From the NCBI GenBank assembly GCA_965644295.1, contig CBFFRP010000378.1, forward strand, positions 124,001-188,000: a stretch of DNA of 64,000 nucleotides, given 5' to 3'. Below the pieces are notes generated by a model that was not told the DNA's origin, ran no database searches, and saw only the letters and a list, made by a program, of their open reading frames with translations. This document shows, piece by piece, positions 40,422-50,139 of the stretch. Numbering within the stretch: position 1 is the stretch's first letter; each line of letters begins with the position of its first letter. The stretch comes from Paraphysomonas bandaiensis (taxonomy: Eukaryota; Chrysophyceae). The position numbers and the translations under genes are program-made.

Positions 40422-40838
40422 TCATTCGATGACAACAAACCCATCAGCATGAAATTCGTAGATAGAAAAACAGTCCAAATGAATCTTAGCTACTTTGGTA
40501 TCTTCATTATACTCTACCACCCGGCCCAAGGAGTTTGACAACCACCTTTCATAGCCCACAACGAACTCGTTTAGTGTGATAACACTGTCCCCTGGGACTG
40601 GGGTGCGCTGGACTACTCTGAACCCAGGCGGAACCTCAATAGTTCGGCGCCCTATCGTCGCAAAACGCAAGGAATCACGCTCTCGAAAAGGTGGGTCTCG
40701 GTGACATTCCTCATAGGGGCACCTCTCGGCAACCATGACTTCCTCAATATTCAACTCTCTGGCATGAGCATTACAGTACCCTTGCTTCCGAGCATTGCCA
40801 TAATTAGTACAGTTCGGAGCAACACATTTTGCTGACAT
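40422..40838 (-). CDS. Small Cys/His protein, possible WRKY19-like zinc finger
   Basis: Single-exon frame of 138 residues from the ATG at 40838. It opens with a C-x4-C-x12-C-x2-H pattern (C-V-A-P-N-C...Y-C-N-A-H) that resembles the short zinc-binding repeats common in heterokont and plant proteins. A second Cys pair (C-P-Y-E-E-C) follows. The C-terminal half is acidic with a beta-rich, SH3-like look (G-R-V-V-E-Y) and no recognised family. The frame runs upstream to 40922, but those residues are hydrophobic and probably untranslated. It lies between two transposable elements, so it may be TE-derived. Confidence 0.5.
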   Translation of the reverse strand: MSAKCVAPNCTNYGNARKQGYCNAHARELNIEEVMVAERCPYEECHRDPPFRERDSLRFATIGRRTIEVPPGFRVVQRTPVPGDSVITLNEFVVGYERWLSNSLGRVVEYNEDTKVAKIHLDCFSIYEFHADGFVVIE

Positions 40839-41337
40839 ATCAATAATATATATCCAGAAGGTGAGCAAGATTATGGCAGGAGATGGTGACAAACACACAC
40901 AACAGCTTGTGTTTCGGGACATACATACATACCTACTCCTGTCCCGAGGAATACAGCCAGGATAGTTTATACGAGGGGTCCGGGGGGGGGTCTCCTAAAA
41001 AAAACATAAAACCCGAAGAAGTATGAAAATTAAAACCTCAATTTTTTGGAGTTGTGTAAATTATTTTTCATACTTCGGATAGTTTCGATTCAGCTCCCTC
41101 GCAGGATCTCATAACAAACGAGTGTAATTTTTCGAAATTAGTAGAAGTATGAAAAATAATTTACACAGCCTTAAACTCTAAAAAACCCTTATTTTAAGTA
41201 TAAAAGTGCACTTTTTAAGCATAGAAATCCATCATATTACTGGAACTGTTGAAGTGATAGAACAAGAACACTCATATCCTCATAGTATAATGACTGGACA
41301 TTCAATGTACATCAACTAACTGTAATTGTGTTATATA
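40839..41337. other. Intergenic with a 24-bp perfect inverted repeat
   Basis: GAAGTATGAAAAATAATTTA and the rest of a 24-bp arm occur at 41053-41076 (reverse) and 41144-41167 (forward), with a 67-nt loop. It sits ~170 bp upstream of the Crypton ORF start and may belong to that element. No gene was seen. Confidence 0.6.
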
Positions 41338-42126
41338 ATGGAACGAGCTAGACTGAGTCTTGTTGTTCAAGGGCAGGCTGAAAGAAACGTTGTCACAAAG
41401 ACGAAAAAACAGTATCTTTCGAAGTGTAAAGTACTCACCAACATACTAAACAAAGACGAGGATATACGAAAAGAAGCACTGGTGACTAATGAGGATGGTG
41501 AAGCTATCAAGCACACTGGAGAAGCTAAAGACATTTATGTAATGAAGCTTCCTATTGACGTAGCTGTGGCAAAGCTTCTCTTTGCGGCCATCTCTATTGA
41601 TGAAGACCTTCCCAAACGAGGGAATAAAAGGAAACGACGTGACGAAATTATCACGGAAGGTGAAGTTGAAGCAACCAGCAGTGATCACGTTGAAGTCGAC
41701 AGTCAATACGATATGAATCCGGGAAAAGATAAAGTAACCGTAAGTGCACATGCTTATCAAAATTACAAGAGTGCACTTCGGTGGTGGCACCAATATGACT
41801 GTCCAAGTATGGGAAAAGTCGGCTACCCATGGCCTGGGGATGTGGATATGGCTTTGTGTGCTTCCATTGCAACCTATAAAAGGGATGTAGGAAGTAAAAA
41901 GCGCAATGGCATAATGAAGTCAAGAGAAGGGAAAAGTGCATTCAATTTACATGGCTATAAAGCTATATGTCGTTATTTCAAGAAAATGAAGCCCACCAAA
42001 AAAGGCCAATCATGGCACGAGGGAATATTTGCTTCTTTATTTACTACAAAATCCGTTTCAACTATAGGTAGATCGGATAATGTTGATGATGTCATAACTA
42101 CGAATATGGACTGGTCTAATGACTAT

Positions 42127-42418
42127 TGTGGGCTTGCATACATATGTGTATGTGTGCAAAGCAATACCCAAGTACAGAAGTACAAAATAATGATTATTAT
42201 CGTATAATGAATCATGAATAATACTGTCTACAATATCAACGGCTAATAATACTGTCTACAATATCAACGGCTATTGCTAATCCCAACAACAATCACATTC
42301 CCTACAGTTTGTATTCCTAACTACATGGTACACGTATACAATACAGTACTGTACTACTAATCATATAATACAGGACATGTACACGTATATATTCTATATG
42401 TAAGTGGATAGTCCTACA
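42127..42418 (-). repeat. 3' LTR of gypsy copy B
   Basis: 292 bp, TG..CA ended. Two tandem 28-bp units begin at the shared AATAATACTGTCTACAAT. It appears identical to 47369-47660. Confidence 0.93.
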
Positions 42419-42430
42419 CTACCTCCCCTT
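42419..42430 (-). promoter_or_regulatory. Polypurine tract of gypsy copy B
   Basis: The minus strand reads AAGGGGAGGTAG immediately before the 3' LTR, the usual position of the plus-strand primer for reverse transcription. Confidence 0.8.
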
Positions 42431-42483
42431 ATAATTGATGTGTTAATGTGTTATATTGACACTCAATTCTGTAAACTTTGTTA

Positions 42484-45400
42484 TTAATCTTCTTCATCAG
42501 AAGAATAAACCACATTTCGAGGTAGTAAATTTCTTACATTTTCATCAGGATGTTGAGTTAGGAAATTTTGTAGAGCATACGTTTTTCTAACGTTAGCCCA
42601 TGGTTCCCATGTAGGTTTTTCATACCCTATCCAATGTACTAGAAATTTTATTTGACTTTTCGGACCTTTAGCTCGACCTTTTATTTTTGAAATATGGTCA
42701 ATAGCATAAAAGTTTCCACCATCTTTACATGCCACTTGTAAGGGGTCAATAGTAGAGGGATCGTAATTAAATTCCCTTAATTTCTTTATATGATAGTCTT
42801 TATTACGTTTAGTAACAATATCTTGAAGAGTATATTTATCTCCAATAACATTGACTACTCGCATTGGACCTTTAAGATATGGTAATAATTTACTTGCCGG
42901 TCCAGGACGTAAAGCATTTTGTCTATGCTCAACTAACACATAAGAATTTATTGGAAATTCTTTTGTTTGTATATTTGGTGCAGTTGCCATGTGGATTTCA
43001 TCATGTTTGCGAAGATTTCGTCTTGCAATATCCATAATAGTGGACTGAACCTTTTGTATTCTATCTATCCAATGTGATAGCTTTTGTTCGTTCCCGTCCA
43101 AGTACTCATTGTGTTCAATGAATAAACTTTTATCTAAATCTACTGCGTTCCCAAATAGAATACTAGCGGGAGTAACGCCGGTGCTTCTATGTTTAGAAGA
43201 ATTCATAATTCTTTGTACTAAAGGTAGATACATTGACCAATTATTTAGTACATTTTTATCAAATATAATATTCCTTAAGTGCCTTAAAATTTCTTTATTA
43301 GCACGTTCAACTATAGCATTTTCTTCTTTAGAATACGCCATCGAAAATGATTGATTACTTCCAACCATTTCTATCAATGATTTTGTTAAATCATCCACAA
43401 ATGCTGGTCCAAGATCCGAATGAATCTCAATAGGTGCTCCATATCTACCCAGGTGTTGAAGCAATCCCTTTGCCGCCGCCATGGCAGTGAGATTCTTAGT
43501 AGGGATTAATTCTACCCACCTAGAAAAAGAATCGATAATCACTAATATATTAGTGTATCCATCCTCATCTGGATGCAGACTCTGAATAAAATCCACTGCT
43601 ATTCTTTGCATCGGGCCATATGTTGAGACAGTAAAGGGATGAGCATTAATTATTGGTTTAATTCTACTCATCTTTTGACAACAAGGACAAGTTTTAATAA
43701 ATTTTGTCACATGTGCCCCTTGCTTTGACCATTTATGACCATTGTCTCGTAATTTTTGTATTGTACGACCAATACCATGATGACCTGTAACATTGTTATG
43801 AAATCTTTTAATAATTTCCCATTCCTTGTTTGGAACTTTAATATCGGGAATTAGGGAAGCACATTTTGTTTCCATTTTAGATTCTAATGCACATAGTCTA
43901 CTAAATGCATCAGCAACAACATTATCAGATCCTTTAATATCACATAGATCATAATCATATGCTTGGAAACATTTCAACCATCGCTGAACTTTCTTATCCT
44001 TAGCGTAATCAGTTCTCAACTGAGTAATATTTTTATGATCTGTTTTGATCGTAAAGTATCTATACCTTAATAGGTAGTCCCATTTATCTAAGGCATAGTA
44101 TATAGCATATCCTTCTTTCTGAGGTGTATCCCAATTCATCATTCTTTCATCGAATGTTTTACTGAGAAATCCTATTGGACGTTCTACACCATCTACTACT
44201 TGGTAGAGGTATGCTCCTATTCCATAATCAGATGCATCGGTCAATAAATATATTGGTGACTCGTCATCAATGAAAAATAATGTTGGACATTCATGGATCA
44301 TCAATTTGATCTTTTCAAATGCTTCATTGGCATCCTCTGTCCATTGTAGACGTTTACGTCTATGATAGTTGAGAAGCATTTTATTTAACGGTCTCACCAC
44401 TAAGGAGTGGTTGTGCACGTGATCCCGAAAATAATTTGCCAATCCGAGGAAAGATTTTAGACCCTTCATAGTTTCAGGCTTTGGGAAATTTAATACACTA
44501 TCCAGACGTTCTCTAGTAAAGTGTAACCCTTCCTCATTTAGAGTATGTCCTACATATTGTACTTCGGACTCTCCTATTTTCACTTTCTCAGGATTAATGT
44601 AAACGTTGTATTTCCTGAAGCGTTCTAGAACTTTAACGTAATTTTCAATTAGTTCATCTTCTGTAGAAGCATATATAATCAGGTCATCTAGATATAATTC
44701 ACATATGAACATAATCAACCCGGCAAGCACAATTGTTGTTAATTCTCGTTGAAAGTATGATGGAGCACCACTCAAACCCATGGGTAGTCGGAGCCATTCG
44801 AATACTCCCCAGAAGGTTATAAATGCCGTCCACTTCCTCGAGTACTCTGAAATTTTAGCCTGGTAATAACCAGATACTAAATCCAGAATTATGAAGTATT
44901 TGGGTTTCTTAGACCCAATACGTTCTAACATTTCTTTGATGTTAGGTATTGGCCAACGTTCCCTCTGTGTGTGCTTGTTTAGACCTTTATAGTCTACACA
45001 GAATCGCCATTTATCATTTGGTTTGGGAACTAATAATACCTGGCTATAATAAGGAGCCGTACTTGGTTGTATTATTCCATGCTCCACAAATGTATCGATT
45101 TGCTTTTTACAAGCATACTGTCGTACTCGATCCATCTTTCGTGGCGGACCACAATGTTTTGGTTGTTCCCAGGCATCCCTATCTACCTCTAATTCAAAAG
45201 GTGGAACATCCATTGGCATATCCGACACTGTGGTTTTAAATCTATCCTTATAGATTTCATGGATTTCTCTCACCCTCCTTTGTAAAGATTCGGGACCAGA
45301 GATTTTAGTTGGTAACGTAGTACCTTCTACTTTTTCCTGAGTATTTGTAACTATTTCTTCTGGGATTGACTCTAGATAGTTATCTCTAATCTCGCCTATA

Positions 45401-47319
45401 TCTTCCTTTTCATATGCACTTATACGCATGGATGATATTGGAGGTGAATACATAGTACTAACCAAGCTATTATTACTTGTAAGTAAATTATTATTATAAC
45501 TAAGGTGTTCCTTAGCTTGGCGCCTTAATGTTTCCATGTTATTATAACATGTGGCTCTCTCACTAATATGTTCCGAGAGAAGCTGAGTCTTCTCAGCATG
45601 GCCCGCGGCCGTAGCTAGCATTTTCCCTGCTAACTCTCTTTCCATAAAGTGAGATGGAAAATGATCAACTAATCTATATTTCTTGATAGTTTCTCTACCA
45701 ATTATGATATCAAAGGTGCTATCTATAATCAAACATTGCAACTCAATATCAAGAGTATTGTTATACTCATCAGTTAATCTTATAGTTATTATCATATATT
45801 GCTTGCTACTACAACAAGCATTATCAAGCGCACTACAAATTTTAATGTTACACTCGTGCAATGGAATATTATACCTAGCAACTAACATATCAGCAAGTTC
45901 TTGGTTAATGAAATTATTCCCAGTAGCCCCCGTGTCCAATAAGGCTTTAGCCCTTAGATTTTCCTTTACCTGTTGTACATTGACATCAGCTTTAGGACAT
46001 ACAAAGACATCGAGCATATCATTATTCATGCCAATAGCATTTATATATAAACACTTAGGGCATGATAACTTACTTGTTTTCGATCTCGGAGGACCATCAG
46101 GATTCTCCACATAAGGGCAGGTACTCCAACCCATAGCCGCATATTTTTTGCCCTGTGTGGAATCTTTCCATGGCTTCTTTTCATGGTTAGCCCATGCACA
46201 GGTTTTGCGGGTGCAGTCACCTTTATGAAGATTACCGCATATCCAACATGCTTCCTTAGTATCAGTTGTTGCTTTAGTACTTGAGGATGAGCTGGAGGAT
46301 GTTGTTTTTGTAGTCTTAGACTTGTTAGACTTAGACGTTTCTTTGGAATCCAATTTAGTTTCCATCCTCTTTACTTTTCTCACAGCTTGACTATAGTCAT
46401 TGTTAAGCTCTCGCACCTTTCTACAGAATGCTCCGAAATCTTTTGGTGCAGATTGACCTTGGCCTATATCCGCTATAAATTTCTCTTTGGCATCCTTTCT
46501 GAAGGAATGTCCGCCCACAAGTTTGATGTTTTTCTTGAGGGTTTTGACTATGGTATCCGAGGCGACCTCTGTGAGACTTGCCTCCGGAATGAGCTTATAA
46601 AGCTCATTCAGACGTCCATATTCTTTTAAGAATACTTTAGGAACATGAATATCCACCTTAACTTTTGGTCCAATGATATTATCTATGAACCTAGGAAGAG
46701 GCTCCAATGTATCAGAGTATCGCTCCTCTTCCTCTAGAAAGGCTTGCTTTAACCACTGAATCAATTCCTCAGTAGTTACAATGTTAGGATCTAGCCAGTC
46801 CTCGTCAGACTCATCTCCAAAATCCTGCTGTCGCTGAAACTGAAGCATATCACGCACTGTTGGTGCCATGATTTCTGACCTTATGAATTTTGTCCCTTTA
46901 GGATCTCTTTTCGAGAGATTTTCACAAAATTCGATGATATCCTCATCTTGCACACTACCTAAGTAGGGAATAGAGTCGGTATTGATTACTTCATGTGGAG
47001 TGGATTCCGTTGCAATGACTTCATTCAAGTCAATGCGCTCACTCCTGTTGGGGTGCGGATCTCCACTCCTTTGCTTCTTTCTCTTTGGTTGAGAAGAAGA
47101 GAGCTCACGAAATGATACTCCACTCAATTCTCCTTCCGCCTCTACTGATGTTTCAGTTTGAGGAGAAGATTGCATTTGAGATGATGTTGTTGCATCTCTT
47201 GCTCGTTTTCGAGAGGATTCTCTCTCTCTTTTCGTCTTTTTAGACGAAGAACCCGAAGCAGCTAACAATTCCTCTATTTGAGGAGCTGCTTTTATTTTGC
47301 TTCTCTTACTTTCCCCCAT
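42484..47319 (-). CDS. Gag-pol polyprotein of Ty3/gypsy chromovirus
   Basis: 1611 residues in one frame. In order: Ser/Lys-rich gag (residues 1-350), a zinc-knuckle-like C-x2-C-x3-H-x3-C (~355-368), aspartic protease D-T-G-A at Asp462, reverse transcriptase with Y-L-D-D at 876-879, and RNase H (L-T-D-A-S). Next come an integrase with an H-H-C-C zinc module and D,D-E core (D-F-I...D-L-G-P...E-N-A-I-V-E), and a C-terminal chromodomain-like segment near 1530-1590 (F-L-V-H-W-I-G-Y...W-E-P-W). The frame has no stop or frameshift, so all activities could be encoded. A gag-pol fusion without frameshift is normal in several chromovirus lineages. The gag part is shared almost identically with the deleted copy A. 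Confidence 0.96.
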   Translation of the reverse strand: MGESKRSKIKAAPQIEELLAASGSSSKKTKRERESSRKRARDATTSSQMQSSPQTETSVEAEGELSGVSFRELSSSQPKRKKQRSGDPHPNRSERIDLNEVIATESTPHEVINTDSIPYLGSVQDEDIIEFCENLSKRDPKGTKFIRSEIMAPTVRDMLQFQRQQDFGDESDEDWLDPNIVTTEELIQWLKQAFLEEEERYSDTLEPLPRFIDNIIGPKVKVDIHVPKVFLKEYGRLNELYKLIPEASLTEVASDTIVKTLKKNIKLVGGHSFRKDAKEKFIADIGQGQSAPKDFGAFCRKVRELNNDYSQAVRKVKRMETKLDSKETSKSNKSKTTKTTSSSSSSSTKATTDTKEACWICGNLHKGDCTRKTCAWANHEKKPWKDSTQGKKYAAMGWSTCPYVENPDGPPRSKTSKLSCPKCLYINAIGMNNDMLDVFVCPKADVNVQQVKENLRAKALLDTGATGNNFINQELADMLVARYNIPLHECNIKICSALDNACCSSKQYMIITIRLTDEYNNTLDIELQCLIIDSTFDIIIGRETIKKYRLVDHFPSHFMERELAGKMLATAAGHAEKTQLLSEHISERATCYNNMETLRRQAKEHLSYNNNLLTSNNSLVSTMYSPPISSMRISAYEKEDIGEIRDNYLESIPEEIVTNTQEKVEGTTLPTKISGPESLQRRVREIHEIYKDRFKTTVSDMPMDVPPFELEVDRDAWEQPKHCGPPRKMDRVRQYACKKQIDTFVEHGIIQPSTAPYYSQVLLVPKPNDKWRFCVDYKGLNKHTQRERWPIPNIKEMLERIGSKKPKYFIILDLVSGYYQAKISEYSRKWTAFITFWGVFEWLRLPMGLSGAPSYFQRELTTIVLAGLIMFICELYLDDLIIYASTEDELIENYVKVLERFRKYNVYINPEKVKIGESEVQYVGHTLNEEGLHFTRERLDSVLNFPKPETMKGLKSFLGLANYFRDHVHNHSLVVRPLNKMLLNYHRRKRLQWTEDANEAFEKIKLMIHECPTLFFIDDESPIYLLTDASDYGIGAYLYQVVDGVERPIGFLSKTFDERMMNWDTPQKEGYAIYYALDKWDYLLRYRYFTIKTDHKNITQLRTDYAKDKKVQRWLKCFQAYDYDLCDIKGSDNVVADAFSRLCALESKMETKCASLIPDIKVPNKEWEIIKRFHNNVTGHHGIGRTIQKLRDNGHKWSKQGAHVTKFIKTCPCCQKMSRIKPIINAHPFTVSTYGPMQRIAVDFIQSLHPDEDGYTNILVIIDSFSRWVELIPTKNLTAMAAAKGLLQHLGRYGAPIEIHSDLGPAFVDDLTKSLIEMVGSNQSFSMAYSKEENAIVERANKEILRHLRNIIFDKNVLNNWSMYLPLVQRIMNSSKHRSTGVTPASILFGNAVDLDKSLFIEHNEYLDGNEQKLSHWIDRIQKVQSTIMDIARRNLRKHDEIHMATAPNIQTKEFPINSYVLVEHRQNALRPGPASKLLPYLKGPMRVVNVIGDKYTLQDIVTKRNKDYHIKKLREFNYDPSTIDPLQVACKDGGNFYAIDHISKIKGRAKGPKSQIKFLVHWIGYEKPTWEPWANVRKTYALQNFLTQHPDENVRNLLPRNVVYSSDEED

Positions 47320-47368
47320 AATATTGTTATATCACAGAGATTGAGTACTACTTATTAAGTAATATTAC

Positions 47369-47660
47369 TGTGGGCTTGCATACATATGTGTATGTGTGCA
47401 AAGCAATACCCAAGTACAGAAGTACAAAATAATGATTATTATCGTATAATGAATCATGAATAATACTGTCTACAATATCAACGGCTAATAATACTGTCTA
47501 CAATATCAACGGCTATTGCTAATCCCAACAACAATCACATTCCCTACAGTTTGTATTCCTAACTACATGGTACACGTATACAATACAGTACTGTACTACT
47601 AATCATATAATACAGGACATGTACACGTATATATTCTATATGTAAGTGGATAGTCCTACA
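47369..47660 (-). repeat. 5' LTR of gypsy copy B
   Basis: 292 bp, TG..CA ended, upstream (minus strand) of the gag ATG at 47319. It matches the 3' LTR throughout as far as I could compare. Confidence 0.93.
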
Positions 47661-49171
47661 CTATAAAATTTGGAACCACCAAAACTGATCAAGCAGGGAC
47701 TATGACAAGTGATATAAAGCGTATTTATGCAAACCCTTTTGCTCCAGAAATTTGTCCTCTATTAGATCTGGCAGTATATGTTTTCTGTATCCATCGAACC
47801 AGTGTCGAAGATGCTAAATATTTATTTGCTGGAAACGATCAAAATAAGAGATATTACAGTCTTCTCGTCGATGCAGTGAGAAATGGAATCGATAAATCAT
47901 TGGATCTTGGTTGCGCAAGGGAAGATATAGGAACTCATAGCAATCGGAAGTTTGCCGAATCAACTTCAGTATCCAAACTTGATGGACCTAGTAGAACTCA
48001 AGTTTGCTTGAGGGCTGGTCAAGGAGTAGGCAGAACTCAGGACTGTTATATGTTTTCGGAAGCCGATGGCGATGCTTTCGTAGGTCGTACGACTTCGCAG
48101 TTGAATTTAACAGCTGATGAGTTTGATGTTTTATGTCCTCATTTTGGCCAATCTACACTCATGGAGTTGGAAAGATATGGTTGGAACAAAATATTGCCTT
48201 CCTATGATTATTATCCCCAATGCTTTCAAAGAGTGATCAGATTTCTGTTTGCACTTATTGTATTTCATCACCACCGAGGTGCGTTAGTAGATTTGTACGA
48301 CCCCGAGCATCCAATATTTCGACAACCAATTTTCACAGATTGTACTTTACTTAACTCACTACAAGACAAGGTAATACTATGCTATGCATACTGTAGAGAC
48401 ACAAACATGAGTGCGGAGGGAGTACCCGGTATTATTCTTATATCCAGAGAAATTCGAAACTTCAGAAGTTTGTATGAAGAGAACAGACAATCCTGCATTA
48501 CACGCATAGGGGCACTTGAAGATGCAATGAATGATAAGTTTGAGAAATTGCCTCAGCAACTCATAGATTGCACTGTGGAACAATTAAAAATTGATGGTGT
48601 AGTAGAGGTCACAAAGCGTGATATCCTAGATATGATTTCGAAGGCGTTTTGTGATACAACGGGACCTATCGCAGACATGAGGACTACTATACAGAACATG
48701 TCTTCAAAGCAGGATGAGTTCTTTGATCGATTGCGAACTGGAGATGTAACTATTACTGATAGCCAAACAGAAAGAAGAAATGCCTCTTCCTTACTTCGGC
48801 CGGATTTTGTTCCAGGAAGAATTGTTTTTCCATCATATGACGTAAAAACTATGTGGGATCTGTGGTGGTTTGGTGACCCTAGTAGAAATATAGGGCCACT
48901 GAAAAAGGTAAGGCCTGTAGATCATTGTTCTAGGAAGACCTGCGGCGCTAATTGCAGTAGAACGAACAGAGTGGTAACCTTACTTGTAACTATTGCTAAA
49001 ACAGATGGGTTAATATCGGGGGAAAATGAAATCACAAGGAATAATAGCCAATCTGTTTTCGACCATGCGTATCCTAAACTACTATCGAGAGCTTATACTA
49101 AACAACCAAACAGGCCTAATGACATCAATATAAACACCCTAGCAAATAGACTGAAAGGGTATCGATTGTAG

Positions 49172-50101
49172 TCATGATAAGTAAAAATCTATCAATACTT
49201 TTAAAGTATCTAACAGTATAATAATATGTCATATATATATGAAGTAGCAGTGTGTATAACATGCAAACGTTAACACGCACAAAATTAATTAAGTGAATAT
49301 AAAAGACAATGTTATCACGTATGGCATCATTAACAGATCCTCCAGACAGCATAATATCATAATCTACTAAAGCAGTGATAGACCAACGTTACGATATACA
49401 TTCACGTCCATTGAACAACAAACAGGACATTCCTACCAGTACCGACAACGAGGTTTACGCGCGATATGTGCTCATGTCCTGGAGTCGTGCCTTACAAGGT
49501 ACCAGACAGCCGGTCTGTTATTGAGCGGTCTGTTGTTGCACCTATACTTCATAAGAAGAGCACCACGAATGCCACCATATTCATACAATGAGACGCCTCT
49601 TCATTGATAGTCATATATAATCATAATGTCATACAGTCATGTAGGCATATACGCATATACGCATATAGGCAGGTCTGTTGCAGAGAGAGCTCAAGTGTAA
49701 CCTATATGTGCAGTCTCATCTACCCACAGCATACAATCTCAATAAGCCGCATTTCTTCTATAGATAAGACAGCAGAGGCGTGCAACTCAGTGCTAGTTAT
49801 TGTATGATAAGCATATGAAGATGCGTGTATGTTACATGTGACTATGATACATGAGTGCAGGCGTGGTTTACGATTGTGTATACAGCAGTATACCATGTAT
49901 ACTATCGTGTATATATCTAACCTGTATACAACGTAATACGTACCTATATACAATTTTCACATATTTTCATACTTTTGATCATTTAGAAAAATCTGCATAA
50001 ATTCATGAGTTTATGCAGCCTATTTTATGCAGATTTATGTGTTTGTGCAATTTAGGTAGTCACCCCACACTGTTGTACGTAGAACATGTACAAGTGGGGG
50101 G
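49172..50101. other. Intergenic, TE-flanking, nothing recognised
   Basis: Follows the Crypton ORF; the Crypton 3' boundary is probably here but was not located (Cryptons lack terminal repeats). No gene, only short chance frames and TATG/CATA dinucleotide-type repeats near 49640-49680. Confidence 0.4.
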
Positions 50102-50139
50102 TGCCTCATTCCGAGAGCGTACCCTCTAGTGAAGTGTTA

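Larger units (their letters stand above)
42127..47660 (-). mobile_element. Intact Ty3/gypsy chromodomain retrotransposon (copy B)
   Basis: A 5534-bp element with two 292-bp LTRs (42127-42418 and 47369-47660) that look identical base for base. It has a single gag-pol frame and a purine-rich tract (complement of 42419-42430) against the 3' LTR. It is flanked by a 4-bp CTAT duplication (42123-42126 and 47661-47664). Identical LTRs and an open 1611-codon frame indicate very recent insertion. No obvious tRNA primer-binding match was seen next to the 5' LTR. Confidence 0.95.
41338..49171 (+). pseudogene. Crypton-like tyrosine recombinase, split by a gypsy retrotransposon
   Basis: Two plus-strand parts belong together. 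Part 1 is 41338-42126 (263 codons): basic, with an N-terminal helix and a Lys/Arg-rich core-binding region. Part 2 is 47665-49171, ending at a TAG, and carries the catalytic region: K-T-D-Q (beta-hairpin Lys), H-S-x-R-K, and a later D-C-Y-M-F that supplies the Tyr. Its C-terminus has a W-x-L-W-W-F-G-D segment reminiscent of the GCR1_C DNA-binding domain of Cryptons. The Ty3/gypsy insertion (42127-47660) with a 4-bp duplication separates them. Even with the insert ignored, part 2 is one base out of frame relative to part 1, so there is an extra lesion at the site. Cryptons of this type are known from oomycetes and algae. Confidence 0.75.

Noticed and set aside
37505-47660. Reading the two gypsy copies as one long element or an inverted pair
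   Set aside because: Each has its own 4-bp target duplication (ATGT and CTAT) and both have the same orientation, so they are independent insertions.
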